Source of the DNA: Hymenobacter terrestris
GTDB lineage: Bacteria > Bacteroidota > Bacteroidia > Cytophagales > Hymenobacteraceae
DNA: 64,000 bases
Assembly (NCBI RefSeq): GCF_013377905.1
Contig: NZ_JABKAV010000003.1
Coordinates: 62,001 to 126,000 of the forward strand
Reading direction: 5' to 3'
Numbering within the stretch: the first letter of the stretch is position 1; each line of letters begins with the position of its first letter. This document shows, one piece after another, positions 1 to 8,661 of this stretch. Below the pieces are notes generated by a model. That model did no database searches, was not told the DNA's origin, and worked only from the letters and a program-made list of their open reading frames with translations. The translations under genes were made by a program, and so were the position numbers.

Positions 1-3000
1 AGGGTGTAGGTTTCACCTTCGATTTCCACGCTCAGGCTTCCCTCCTTCTCCAGCTGGCTGATTTCTCCGGCCGTCATCTGTTGGATACGGGCGCCCACTA
101 CCTTCAGCTTGGGGCCATATTGCTGGCCCAGACGCTTGAAGTTGGGCTTCACCGACTTTACCAGCACGCCGCTGGTGTCATCGAGGAACTCCACGTGCTT
201 CACGTTCACCTCGGCGCAAATCAGGTCCTCGACCTTGCCCACCTGTTCGCGGGTGCGGTCATTCAGCACCGGCACCAGAATGCGCTGCAACGGCTGGCGC
301 ACCTTCAGCACCGACTTTTTGCGCAGCGAGTGGGTGAGCGAGGAAATCCGCTGGGCCAGCTCCATCCGCTCCTCCAGGGCCTTGTCGATGAGGTTGGTTT
401 CGGCGGCAACCAACAACGTTAAATGAACCGATTCGGGAGCCAGAGGCGTGTTTTTGGCGACGGCTTCGACACGCATTCCGTCGGTCATGTTCTTATAAAG
501 CCAATCCGCAAAAAAGGGCGCGATGGGCGACATCAATTGTGCCACCACTACCAAGCATTGTTGCAGCGTTTCGTAGGCGGCGCGCTTGTCATCCGTCAGT
601 TCGCCCTTCCAGAATCGGCGGCGCGAGAGGCGCACGTGCCAGTTGGAAAGCTGGTCGGTCACGAAGTCCTGGATGGCCCGGGCGGCTTTGGTGGGGTCGT
701 AGGCGTCGTAATGACCGCGTACTTCGAGGATGAGCGACTGGAGCTTGCTCAACACCCAGCGGTCCAGCTCACCCAGGTCCTGAAGCGGAATTCGGTCGAA
801 TTCGCGGGCCTGGAAGCCATCGAGGTTGGCGTAGAGGGCGTAGAACGAGTAGGTATTGAAGAGCGTACCAAAGAAGCGGCGCTGCACCTCCGTGATGCCG
901 GCTACGTCGAATTTGAGGTTGTCCCAGGGCTGGGCGTTGGCAATCATATACCAGCGCGTGGCGTCGGGTCCGTACTGGCTGATGGTGGCAAACGGGTCGA
1001 CGGCGTTGCCGAGGCGCTTGCTCATCTTGTTGCCATTCTTATCGAGCACGAGGCCGTTGGCCATCACGTTCTTATAGGCAACAGAGTCTTCCAGCATCAC
1101 GGCCAGCGCGTGCAGCGTGAAGAACCAGCCGCGGGTCTGGTCCACGCCTTCGGCAATGAAATCGGCGGGGAAATTCTTCTGGAATTTCTCGCTGTTTTCG
1201 AGCGGATAGTGCCACTGGGCGTAGGGCATAGCCCCGCTGTCAAACCACACGTCGATGAGGTCGGGCTCACGATACATGGGCTGGCCGCTGGGGCTCACCA
1301 GGAAAATATCGTCCACGTAAGGCCGGTGCAGGTCCACGTTTTCGCCGTTGGCGTAGGGGTTGTGGGTCATGATGTCGGCCGCCACGGCCTTGTCAATCTC
1401 CTGCTTCATCTGCTCGATGGAGCCAATGCAGATTTCCTCGGTGCCGTCCTGGGTGCGCCAGATGGGCAGCGGGGTGCCCCAATAGCGCGAGCGGCTCAGG
1501 TTCCAGTCGACCAGGTTTTCGAGCCAGTTGCCGAAGCGGCCGGTGCCGGTGCTGGCGGGCTGCCAGTTGATGGTTTTATTGAGTTCGATGAGCCGGTCTT
1601 TCACCGCCGTAGTCTTGATGAACCAGGAGTCGAGCGGGTAGTAGAGCACGGGCTTATCGGTGCGCCAGCAGTGCGGGTAGGTGTGCTCGTACTTCTCCAC
1701 TCTGAAGGCCGTGCCGTCGCCTTTCATGCGGATGGCAATGCTTTCGTCGAGGGTTTTGTAGTCGGCGCCGGTCTGGTCGTGGTCGTCGTAGTTCTTCACC
1801 CAACGGCCGCCAAATTCGCCCATCTGGGCCACGTAGCGGCCCGTCCGGTCCACAATCGGACCGAGCTTGCCCTCGGCATCAGCCAGCAGCAACGCCGGAA
1901 TGCCATTCTGCTGGGCTACCCGGAAGTCATCCGCGCCAAATGTGGGCGAAATGTGCACGATGCCAGTACCGTCCTCGGTGGTCACGAAGTCGCCGGGAAT
2001 TACGCGGAAGGCGTTTTCCTCGTTTTCAAAGGCTGGAAAGCCGGTGGCGTGGCCGAAGAGGCGCTCGTACTTAATACCGACGAGGTCACCGCCTTTGAAG
2101 GTATTTTCGATGCGCCAGGGCAATACTTTGTTGCCGGGCTTGAAGTCCTCAAACGAGGCCTCTTTGCCTTTCTCCGAGAAGTGTTTGCCTACCAACGCCT
2201 CCGCCAGCACCACCCGAATGGGCGCGCCAGTGTAAACATTGAAAGTGCGTACGAGCACATACGGAATGTTCTTCCCCACAGCCAGACCAGTATTGGCCGG
2301 CAGCGTCCAGGGTGTCGTCGTCCAGGCAAGAATGTGGAGCGGAGCGGCGGCGTCAGCCGCGAACAGCTTCTCCGAAGCCGCATCCTGCACCACTTTGAAC
2401 TGAGCCACTACGGTCGTGTCCATCACGTCGCGGTAGGTGCCGGGCTGGTTGAGCTCGTGCGAGGAGAGGCCGGTTCCTGCCGCTGGGGAGTAGGGCTGGA
2501 TGGTGTAGCCTTTGTAGAGAAAACCCTTGTCGTAGAGCTTCTTGAGCAGCGCCCAGCAGCTCTCGATGTACTCGGGCTCGAAGGTGATGTAGGGGTCGTC
2601 GAGGTCCACCCAGTAGCCCATCTTCTCAGTCAGGTCGTCCCACTGGGCCTTAAAGCGCATGACGGTTTCGCGGCAGCGCTGGTTGTACTCCTCAATGCTG
2701 ATTTTCTTGCCGATGTCCTCCTTCGTGATACCCAGCTCCTTTTCCACCTGCAGCTCGATGGGCAGGCCGTGGGTATCCCAGCCGCCCTTGCGAGGCACCT
2801 GCTTACCGAGCAGCGTCTGGTAGCGGCAGAAGATGTCCTTCACCGTCCGGGCCATCACGTGGTGGATGCCGGGCGCGCCGTTGGCCGAGGGCGGACCCTC
2901 GTAAAACACGAACGTCGGCTGGCCTTCGCGGCTGCTCACGCTCTTTTCAAAGATGCTGTTCTGCTTCCACCACGCCAGGATATCGGTGCCAACCTGGCCG

Positions 3001-3035
3001 TAATTGAGCGGCTGCTTGTATTCGGGGTAGGACAT
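1..3035 (-). CDS. ileS: Isoleucine--tRNA ligase, 3' end beyond the window
   Basis: Charges tRNA-Ile with isoleucine in the cytosol. The ATG at 3035 opens a frame that stays open to base 1, so at least 1011 codons are present and only the C-terminal tail is missing. The class I signature appears as GIHH at residues 56-59, after PPSANGAP. The second ATP-binding motif KMSKR is at residues 670-674 (1014-1028). The long CP1 editing region lies between them, and the C-terminal anticodon-binding part runs off the edge. The size and the GIHH variant fit the long, eukaryote-like IleRS form common in Bacteroidota. A 876-codon antisense frame over the gene is a shadow. The identification is secure; only the end is unseen. 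Confidence 0.97.
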   Translation of the reverse strand, partial: MSYPEYKQPLNYGQVGTDILAWWKQNSIFEKSVSSREGQPTFVFYEGPPSANGAPGIHHVMARTVKDIFCRYQTLLGKQVPRKGGWDTHGLPIELQVEKELGITKEDIGKKISIEEYNQRCRETVMRFKAQWDDLTEKMGYWVDLDDPYITFEPEYIESCWALLKKLYDKGFLYKGYTIQPYSPAAGTGLSSHELNQPGTYRDVMDTTVVAQFKVVQDAASEKLFAADAAAPLHILAWTTTPWTLPANTGLAVGKNIPYVLVRTFNVYTGAPIRVVLAEALVGKHFSEKGKEASFEDFKPGNKVLPWRIENTFKGGDLVGIKYERLFGHATGFPAFENEENAFRVIPGDFVTTEDGTGIVHISPTFGADDFRVAQQNGIPALLLADAEGKLGPIVDRTGRYVAQMGEFGGRWVKNYDDHDQTGADYKTLDESIAIRMKGDGTAFRVEKYEHTYPHCWRTDKPVLYYPLDSWFIKTTAVKDRLIELNKTINWQPASTGTGRFGNWLENLVDWNLSRSRYWGTPLPIWRTQDGTEEICIGSIEQMKQEIDKAVAADIMTHNPYANGENVDLHRPYVDDIFLVSPSGQPMYREPDLIDVWFDSGAMPYAQWHYPLENSEKFQKNFPADFIAEGVDQTRGWFFTLHALAVMLEDSVAYKNVMANGLVLDKNGNKMSKRLGNAVDPFATISQYGPDATRWYMIANAQPWDNLKFDVAGITEVQRRFFGTLFNTYSFYALYANLDGFQAREFDRIPLQDLGELDRWVLSKLQSLILEVRGHYDAYDPTKAARAIQDFVTDQLSNWHVRLSRRRFWKGELTDDKRAAYETLQQCLVVVAQLMSPIAPFFADWLYKNMTDGMRVEAVAKNTPLAPESVHLTLLVAAETNLIDKALEERMELAQRISSLTHSLRKKSVLKVRQPLQRILVPVLNDRTREQVGKVEDLICAEVNVKHVEFLDDTSGVLVKSVKPNFKRLGQQYGPKLKVVGARIQQMTAGEISQLEKEGSLSVEIEGETYT

Positions 3036-3045
3036 TTTATGTTGA

Positions 3046-3125
3046 GCTATTAGCTGACAGCTGGTAGCTGGTAGCTTTTTGATGTTCGTGTAGTTGTTGG
3101 AGAAAAGCTAAGAGCTATCAGCTCG
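3046..3125. repeat. AGCT-rich repeat array, copy 1
   Basis: This short spacer is built from degenerate units such as AGCTGACAGCTGGTAGCT followed by AAGCTAAGAGCTATCAGCT. Similar arrays occur at 10857-10890, 22828-22862 and 23015-23098. The minus-strand stop codon of the neighbouring exporter (TGA at 3118-3120) lies inside the array, so the repeat may have supplied that gene's 3' end. No function is known to me. Confidence 0.6.
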
Positions 3126-5547
3126 TTTTCGGCTTCATCCGGTCCAAATCCAGCTCCAAATCGTCGTCCTCGGCGTGGTAGTTGTTGTCGTAGTGGCGGA
3201 TGCTGGATTGGTCGATTTCCTCTTCTTTGGTCCCGTGCTCGAAGGTAACGAGCAGGCAGGGCAGCAGAATCAGGTTGGAGAAGTTGGTGATGAGCAGGCT
3301 GGCCGACATGAGCAGGCCCAAGGCCTTGGTTCCCCCGAACTCGGAGAAGGCAAACACCGAAAAGCCTAGAAACAGCACGATACTGGTGTAAATCATGCTG
3401 GTGCCGGCCTCGCTGAGGGTAGTGCTGATGGCGGCCCGCACCCGGCGGCCGTTGATGGCCATTTCCTGCCGAAACTTGGCCAGCAGGTGGATGGAGTTGT
3501 CACCATCAATACCCAGCGCAATACTGAAAATGAGGGCCGTGCTGGGTTTGAGCGGGATGCCGAAGTAGCCCATAATGCCACCCGTGAGCAGCAGGGTAAA
3601 AAAGTTGGGCAGCAGCGCGAAAAACACCGTCCGGAAGGATCGGAACAGAATCAGCACGACCAGACCCACTAAGATAAAGGCGTGCAGCAGGCTGTTTTTG
3701 AGCGTTCCAATCAGGAACTCGTTGCCCTTGGTGAAGATTATGGTGGTGCCGGTGAGACGGGCGGTGAGGTCGGTGTCCTTGAAAATCTTGTCAATCTGGG
3801 GCCGAATCTTGTTGGTGAGCAGCGTGTCGAGGTTCTGCGAGCCGATGTCGGCAATCTTAAGCGAGATGCGGGCCTCGCGCATGGTGCTATCGGTAAACGA
3901 GCGGAGCAACTTGCCAGTGAGGTTACCCTCGGCGCCGGGCTGGCTTTGCGAGCGGGCCAGGTAGCTGAAGATGTAGTTCTTCTCGGAGTTGTCGGGCAGG
4001 CGGTAGAACTCGGGGCTGCCGTTATAAAAGGCCTGATTCGAGGCCTTCAGAGCCGTTACCACGCTTACCGGACTCGTGAGCACGGGCAGAGTACGCAGGT
4101 AGTTTTCGAGCCGGTCAATGCGCTCCAGGTTCTTGAGTTTCAGCAGGCCTTTCGGCTTACCGGTGTCCACCACAATTTCCAGCGGCATAACCCCATTAAA
4201 GTGCTGCTCAAAAAACTTGAGGTCGGAATTCACCGACGAATCTTTGGGCAAATCGTCCACCATATACGACACCGATTTCACCTTGCTCACCCCCACGGCG
4301 GCCAGCACGGCCAGCGCCAAGGCCGTCAGGTACACCGTGCGGCGGCGCTCCAGCACCAAGTAATCGAAAAACTCCAGCAGCTTGATGAGCGGCTTGGCGT
4401 CGAGGTGTTGCAGCTGCCGGGCCGTGGGCGGCGGCAGAATGGTGAAGATGATAGGCATCAGAATAAACGACACCAGAAAGGCGACGTAGATATTGATGGT
4501 GGCCACCAGCCCAAACTGGAACAGAATGGCAATGTTGGTGAAGCAGAACACCACGAAGCCAATGGCCGTGGTGGTGTTATTCATCAAAGTAACGAGGCCG
4601 ATTTTGCGCACCACCCGCGTCATGGCCAGCACCTGGTTGCCCGATTTGCGGTAGTCGTAGTGGTAGCGGCTGAGCAGGTAGGTGCAGTTGGGGATGCCGA
4701 TAACGATGATAATGCTCGGAATCAGGCCTGTGAGCAGGTTGATTTTGTAGCCCATCAGCACCATGCTGCCGATGCACCAAGTCACCACAATCAGCACAAT
4801 CAGCAGCGGAAACACCACCGCCGACCACGTCCGGAAGAACATGAACAGCGTCAGGGCCATCATTACGATGGTCAGGGCCACAAACAGCTTCATTTCCGAG
4901 GCCACTTTGGTGGTCATGGTGGCCCGAACGTAGGGCAGGCCAGCGTAGTGCAGCCGGATTTCAGTGTCCTTTTCGAAGCGGTGGGCGTGGGCCAGAATTT
5001 CGGCCATTACGGCCTCGCGCCGGCTCGAATTGAGGTATTTGGGGTCGATGGTAAGAGCCAGTAGCGTGGCGCCGGTGGTGGGCGAAATCAGCTGGCCCTT
5101 ATAAAACTGCTGCTCGTTCACCACCCGCATCAGCGAGTCGAGCTTGACCTGCGAGCCGGGCGGTCCGTTGAAAATGGGCACAGCCCGGAATGTGCGGTTA
5201 ACGGTGTCTTTTTCGAGCCGCGGCAGCCGCGTCACGCTCAGTACGCCATTCACGCCCTCTACTTTGCTCAGCGTATCGGTGAGCAGCCGGAGCTGGTTGA
5301 ACTTGCCAAGCTGGTACACCGAGCTGTCCTGCATACCCAGCACGAGCACGTTGCCGTCCTCGCCGAACTGGCGCTTGAACTGCTGGAAGTACACCATGTC
5401 CGGGTCGTCGGGCGCTACTACCTGGGCGAAGTCGTAAGTCATTTCGACTTTCCGCGCCTGCCAGGCCATAAACACCGTAATAGCCACCAGCAGCCCCACT
5501 AGCAGCCGACGATTCTTAATTACAAACAGGGCAAGATTCCGCCACAT
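3118..5547 (-). CDS. MMPL/RND-family exporter
   Basis: An inner-membrane protein of 809 residues with the two-fold layout of the MMPL/patched branch of the RND superfamily. A first membrane helix at about residues 12-30 is followed by a soluble periplasmic domain (about 40-210) and a helix bundle (about 215-380). A second single helix (about 405-423), a second periplasmic domain and a second bundle (about 625-765) follow. The stretch GIDGDNSIHLLAKFR in the second bundle matches the conserved proton-relay helix region of this family. Substrates in related proteins are lipids or hydrophobic compounds; nothing here fixes the substrate, and no membrane-fusion protein or outer-membrane channel gene lies next to it. 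A TACCTTTG box sits 18 bases ahead of the start. Confidence 0.85.
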   Translation of the reverse strand: MWRNLALFVIKNRRLLVGLLVAITVFMAWQARKVEMTYDFAQVVAPDDPDMVYFQQFKRQFGEDGNVLVLGMQDSSVYQLGKFNQLRLLTDTLSKVEGVNGVLSVTRLPRLEKDTVNRTFRAVPIFNGPPGSQVKLDSLMRVVNEQQFYKGQLISPTTGATLLALTIDPKYLNSSRREAVMAEILAHAHRFEKDTEIRLHYAGLPYVRATMTTKVASEMKLFVALTIVMMALTLFMFFRTWSAVVFPLLIVLIVVTWCIGSMVLMGYKINLLTGLIPSIIIVIGIPNCTYLLSRYHYDYRKSGNQVLAMTRVVRKIGLVTLMNNTTTAIGFVVFCFTNIAILFQFGLVATINIYVAFLVSFILMPIIFTILPPPTARQLQHLDAKPLIKLLEFFDYLVLERRRTVYLTALALAVLAAVGVSKVKSVSYMVDDLPKDSSVNSDLKFFEQHFNGVMPLEIVVDTGKPKGLLKLKNLERIDRLENYLRTLPVLTSPVSVVTALKASNQAFYNGSPEFYRLPDNSEKNYIFSYLARSQSQPGAEGNLTGKLLRSFTDSTMREARISLKIADIGSQNLDTLLTNKIRPQIDKIFKDTDLTARLTGTTIIFTKGNEFLIGTLKNSLLHAFILVGLVVLILFRSFRTVFFALLPNFFTLLLTGGIMGYFGIPLKPSTALIFSIALGIDGDNSIHLLAKFRQEMAINGRRVRAAISTTLSEAGTSMIYTSIVLFLGFSVFAFSEFGGTKALGLLMSASLLITNFSNLILLPCLLVTFEHGTKEEEIDQSSIRHYDNNYHAEDDDLELDLDRMKPKTS

Positions 5548-5564
5548 AGACCGTTAAAATGCAG

Positions 5565-5572
5565 CAAAGGTA
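5565..5572 (-). promoter_or_regulatory. -7 box TACCTTTG for the MMPL/RND exporter
   Basis: CAAAGGTA on the plus strand is TACCTTTG on the minus strand, matching the Bacteroidota -7 consensus TAnnTTTG, 18 bases from the start codon. No clear TTG -33 element is seen at the usual distance. Confidence 0.45.
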
Positions 5573-5639
5573 CGCAACCAGGTTCAGGTAGCAGGCGTGA
5601 GCTAGTCAGTAAGTGTCGGACGGACAGCCGCTTTGGTTG

Positions 5640-5782
5640 ATAATTATTTCATACGAAACATTTTTTATTTGAAATATATGAAACATTTTGCGCAACCATT
5701 TCCGTAAACACACCTTTTTCAGACGGTTGCAATTACCTTCAATTGCACTATTTGAATATTGTCTTGTTATTTTCAAATCAAC
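5640..5782. promoter_or_regulatory. AT-rich upstream region with direct repeat
   Basis: A strongly AT-rich stretch in otherwise GC-rich DNA, ahead of the small gene starting at 5783. GAAACATTTT occurs twice, at 5655-5664 and 5680-5689, 25 bases apart start to start (about two and a half helix turns). This could be a regulator-binding region or simply the promoter; the latter is the simpler reading. Confidence 0.35.
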
Positions 5783-6181
5783 ATGGTATTGTACCATTCA
5801 CCTGATACATCACTCACTTTCGATTCTGATTCCGCCACCTTGCTGCTGAGCTACACGGCTACCGGACTGTCGGTTTCATTTGGCCAGGCCTACCAACTGG
5901 CGCTGGAAGAAATGCTGGCCCAGAACATTGGCAGGCTACTACTTGACCTAAAGCGCAACGCCCCCCCCACCGACGACCTGGAGGAACTGCTGGCCCCGCT
6001 CGGCGAAGCAGTGGCCCGTCAGCCCGACCAATCCCTGTTTATTGCCGCCCTCGTTTCAGAAGGCCAGTACCAGTACCAAATTGGCAATTCGCTGGCTTCC
6101 TCCTCCCTGCCGCCGGCCCAAGTCGAGTTCAACTACTTCACCTGCCGCCACGACGCCACCCAGTGGCTGAGCGAGAACTAA
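5783..6181 (+). CDS. Hypothetical protein, SpoIIAA/STAS-like size
   Basis: A soluble protein of 132 residues without signal peptide or membrane segment. It has an alternating beta/alpha pattern and an acidic middle (about residues 55-75) and ends in WLSEN. I do not recognise a named family with certainty. Its length and secondary-structure rhythm resemble the SpoIIAA/STAS-like hypothetical proteins common in Hymenobacter. The ATG at 5783 is preferred over an in-frame ATG eight codons earlier because the extra residues (MSCYFQIN) look like upstream AT-rich DNA. The gene stands alone behind an AT-rich promoter region and is followed immediately by a 76-bp perfect palindrome that could terminate it. 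Confidence 0.7.
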   Translation: MVLYHSPDTSLTFDSDSATLLLSYTATGLSVSFGQAYQLALEEMLAQNIGRLLLDLKRNAPPTDDLEELLAPLGEAVARQPDQSLFIAALVSEGQYQYQIGNSLASSSLPPAQVEFNYFTCRHDATQWLSEN

Positions 6182-6187
6182 GCAACC

Positions 6188-6263
6188 CCTGATGGGCCAA
6201 AAAGTCGCTGGCCGGTCATCCTGAATTCAGGATGACCGGCCAGCGACTTTTTGGCCCATCAGG
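6188..6263. repeat. Perfect 76-bp palindrome without loop
   Basis: Both strands read identically from 6188 to 6263: 38-base arms meeting at GAATTC (6223-6228) with no spacer. It includes an AAAAA/TTTTT pair about 12 bases in from each end and a central GTCATCCTGA/TCAGGATGAC core like the hairpin family elsewhere in the window. It lies 7 bases after the stop of the 5783 gene and overlaps the last codons of the converging toxin remnant, so it could end transcription from both sides. Confidence 0.9.
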
Positions 6264-6594
6264 CGGTTTCAATATGAGTGGCAAAAACGCGTGTCAGCCT
6301 CACCCCAGGCTTCTCGCTGGCCTGTAGTACGGCCGGCCACACCCGCTCTAGGAACTGCCACAATTCGCGGCGGCGCATATTCCCAATGCACAGCCGGATA
6401 ACGTGCGGCGGAGCCTACGCGGTGATCAGAACCTCATAATCCACGTCTTTGGTGATGACGGTGAGCTTATTCAATGCGGCATGCTGCCACACCTGCTCAT
6501 CGCTCCACGCCGGGTCGGGCACTGGTTCGTAATCCGGCGTGTGCCAAATAGCAAAGCGATGTGGCAAATTGGCGTCGATTAAGTATTTGCCCAT
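6259..6594 (-). pseudogene. DUF5615 PIN-like toxin, broken by an in-frame stop
   Basis: The frame from the ATG at 6594 encodes MGKYLIDANLPHRF at its N-terminus and LTVITKDVDYEVLIT near codons 44-58, the two conserved acidic blocks of DUF5615 (Mut7-C/PIN-like) toxins. Codon 60 is TAG (6415-6417). Past it the same frame continues for 51 codons with the expected family C-terminus (APPHVIRLCIGN, then RRELWQF, ending HIETA) to a TGA at 6259-6261. A single base change therefore explains the break, with no frameshift. The final stop lies inside the perfect palindrome. The partner DUF433 antitoxin is intact 21 bases upstream. The truncated product keeps the N-terminal acidic residues but loses the C-terminal half, so it is probably inactive. 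Confidence 0.8.
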
Positions 6595-6615
6595 CTCGCT
6601 CCGAACTGCTTAGAA

Positions 6616-6849
6616 TTAGGCGGCAAAGTTGATAAAACTCTGCCGTGCCAAATTCTCGGACGCGAACCGCAGGCAGGCCTGAATATCAGCTATTTCCAGA
6701 AACGGATAGCTCTCCAGCACATCCTCCGGAGAGTCACCGGCGGCCAGAAACTCTAGCACCGTCTGCACCGTCAGGCGTAGCCCCCGGATGGTCGGCTTAC
6801 CGCCGCACAGGTGCGAGTCTAGTGTAATTCTGTCGTGGATGTAGTGCAT
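6616..6849 (-). CDS. DUF433 antitoxin
   Basis: A 77-residue DUF433 protein. The family signature is clear: a short beta hairpin (HYIHDRITLDSHLCGGKPTI) followed by RGLRLTVQTVLEFLAAGDS and a helix-turn-helix-like end (ILESYP-type block, IADIQACLRFA). DUF433 proteins are paired with DUF5615 PIN-like toxins, and here the toxin frame follows 21 bases downstream on the same strand, so the two form one operon. The toxin carries a nonsense mutation, leaving an orphan or nearly orphan antitoxin. A possible -7 box TATCTTTA (minus strand, 6856-6863) is just ahead of the start, which would make a very short leader. Confidence 0.88.
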   Translation of the reverse strand: MHYIHDRITLDSHLCGGKPTIRGLRLTVQTVLEFLAAGDSPEDVLESYPFLEIADIQACLRFASENLARQSFINFAA

Positions 6850-6880
6850 GATGAATAAAGATACGGTCTGCCAAGATACA

Positions 6881-6916
6881 AAAAGGCTCCGTTCCGGTAT
6901 CGGAACGGAGCCTTTT
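6881..6916 (-). terminator. Rho-independent terminator after glyS
   Basis: Fifteen-base arms (AAAAGGCTCCGTTCC and its complement) around a six-base loop, with A/T runs on both sides. It lies 20 bases past the glyS stop and would work in the minus direction, insulating the toxin-antitoxin pair. Confidence 0.85.
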
Positions 6917-6935
6917 GCTTACATCAGCTTGTTGC

Positions 6936-8459
6936 TTATAACTGCTCGAATATGCGCGAGAAGCTCACGGCCTCGCCAATGTAGCCGCGCAACTCCGAGA
7001 TGGGCATGCGGGTCTGCTCGCGCGAGTCGCGGTGACGTACCGTCACGGTGTCGTCTTCCAGCGTCTGGCCATCCACCACGATGCAGAAGGGCGTGCCGAT
7101 GAGGTCTTGGCGGGTGTAGCGCTTGCCGATGGCATCGCGCTCCTCCATAATCACGCGGAAATCGTGGCGCAGGCTGTTGAAGATTTCGGTGGCTTTTTCG
7201 GGCATGCCGTCCTTTTTCACGAGCGGGAAAATGGCGGCCTTAATGGGGGCCACTGCGGGGTGCAGGCGCAAGAGGGTGCGGGTTTTGGTTTGCTGTTGCT
7301 CGCCTTCGCCCTCGGTAATGGTTTCTTCCTGGTAGGCCTGGCAGAGCGTGGCCAGGAACAAGCGGTCGGCGCCGGCCGAGGTTTCTACCACGAAGGGCAC
7401 GTAGTTACCGTAAGCTTTGCCGGTTTCGGGGTCGATGTCGGCGTCGAAGTACTGCTGCTTCTTTTTCGACAGCGCCTGGTGCTGGGTCAGGTCGAAGTCG
7501 CCGCGGGAATGGATGCCCTCAATCTCCTTGAAGCCGAAGGGGAATTCGTACTCAATGTCAACGGCAGCTTTGGCGTAGTGGGCGAGCTTTTCGTGGTCGT
7601 GGAAGCGAAGTTTATCGGCCGGCAGGCCCATTACCTCGTGCCAGCGGCGGCGCATGGTTTTCCAGTGCTCGTACCACTCGCCCTCGGTACCGGGGCGCAC
7701 GAAAAATTGCAGCTCCATCTGCTCGAACTCCCGCATCCGGAAGATGAACTGCCGGGCCACAATCTCGTTGCGGAAGGCCTTACCGATCTGGGCAATGCCG
7801 AACGGCACTTTCTGGCGGGCCGATTTCTGCACGTTCAGGAAGTTGACGAAGATGCCCTGGGCCGTTTCGGGGCGTAGGTAAATCTGGCTCGAATCTTCGG
7901 CCACCGCGCCCACCTGGGTCGAGAACATGAGGTTGAACTGGCGCACCTCGGTCCAGTTGCCGGTTTTGCTGACGGGGCACAGAATCTGCTCATCGATGAT
8001 GAGCTGCTTGACGCCGGCCAGGTCCTCGGCCGTCAGCAGGCGACCCATTTCGGCCAGCAGGGTTTCGGCGCGGGCTATTTCGCCGTTCTTCTCGTGCTCG
8101 GCCGCTTTGTCTTCGAGCAGCACATCGGCGCGGTAGCGCTTCTTGCTGTCGAGGTTGTCAATCATCGGGTCCGAGAAGCCATCGACGTGGCCCGAGGCTT
8201 TCCAGGTGAGCGGGTGCATGAAAATGGCCGCATCGAGGCCCACCACGTTCTGGTGCAGCTGGGTCATGGCTTTCCACCAGAGCTGCTTGAGGTTGTTTTT
8301 GAGCTCCACCCCGTTGGGGCCGTAGTCGTACACGGCGGCCAGGCCGTCATAAATTTCCGACGACTGAAATACGAAGCCGTACTCCTTGGCGTGCGACACG
8401 ATGTTGGCCAGCGTGCCTTCGGTAGTGGCCGCGGCAGCGGGTTTGGGGGCGTTGCTCAT
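6936..8459 (-). CDS. glyS: Glycine--tRNA ligase, single-chain (eukaryote-like) type
   Basis: A 507-residue class II synthetase that charges tRNA-Gly. Motif 2 region RPETAQGIFVNF with the following FGIAQIGKAFRNE and the glycine-specific FRMREFEQMELQFF are unmistakable, as is the C-terminal anticodon-binding part ending RIFEQL. This is the homodimeric alpha-type enzyme found in Bacteroidota, not the alpha2beta2 GlyQ/GlyS pair. The ATG at 8459 (MSNAPKP) is chosen because 37 upstream in-frame codons are Arg/Leu-rich and overlap the promoter. A TTG-N22-TACTTTTG promoter lies 55-87 bases upstream and a strong terminator follows the stop. Confidence 0.97.
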   Translation of the reverse strand: MSNAPKPAAAATTEGTLANIVSHAKEYGFVFQSSEIYDGLAAVYDYGPNGVELKNNLKQLWWKAMTQLHQNVVGLDAAIFMHPLTWKASGHVDGFSDPMIDNLDSKKRYRADVLLEDKAAEHEKNGEIARAETLLAEMGRLLTAEDLAGVKQLIIDEQILCPVSKTGNWTEVRQFNLMFSTQVGAVAEDSSQIYLRPETAQGIFVNFLNVQKSARQKVPFGIAQIGKAFRNEIVARQFIFRMREFEQMELQFFVRPGTEGEWYEHWKTMRRRWHEVMGLPADKLRFHDHEKLAHYAKAAVDIEYEFPFGFKEIEGIHSRGDFDLTQHQALSKKKQQYFDADIDPETGKAYGNYVPFVVETSAGADRLFLATLCQAYQEETITEGEGEQQQTKTRTLLRLHPAVAPIKAAIFPLVKKDGMPEKATEIFNSLRHDFRVIMEERDAIGKRYTRQDLIGTPFCIVVDGQTLEDDTVTVRHRDSREQTRMPISELRGYIGEAVSFSRIFEQL

Positions 8460-8513
8460 GGCAAATGCGGGGTTGAGAGGAGAGTCGTTTCGGGCAAAGC
8501 GCGTAACGACAGG

Positions 8514-8546
8514 CAAAAGTAACCAAAGCCTCGCCCGCAACCGCAA
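8514..8546 (-). promoter_or_regulatory. Promoter of glyS
   Basis: On the minus strand a TTG (8546-8544), 22 bases of spacer and TACTTTTG (8521-8514) match the Bacteroidota sigma-A pattern TTG/TAnnTTTG, 55 bases ahead of the chosen start. Confidence 0.55.
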
Positions 8547-8661
8547 CCGGGCGCAAAACGGCTCTGTCAATGGTCAGAAGGCAGGTTTCGGCCATGGTTG
8601 GCAATCTTACGTTTAGCATTCCGGCCAGCCAATGGGCCGCGCCAGTAACAATTTCATAATC

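Noticed and set aside
423..3053. 876-codon open frame on the plus strand
   Set aside because: It is the mirror of ileS; its translation is His/Val/Gly-rich with no family motifs, as expected for antisense frames in GC-rich DNA.
3046..3125. CRISPR array at the AGCT repeats
   Set aside because: Units are degenerate, of about ten bases, without unique spacers, and no cas gene is in the window.
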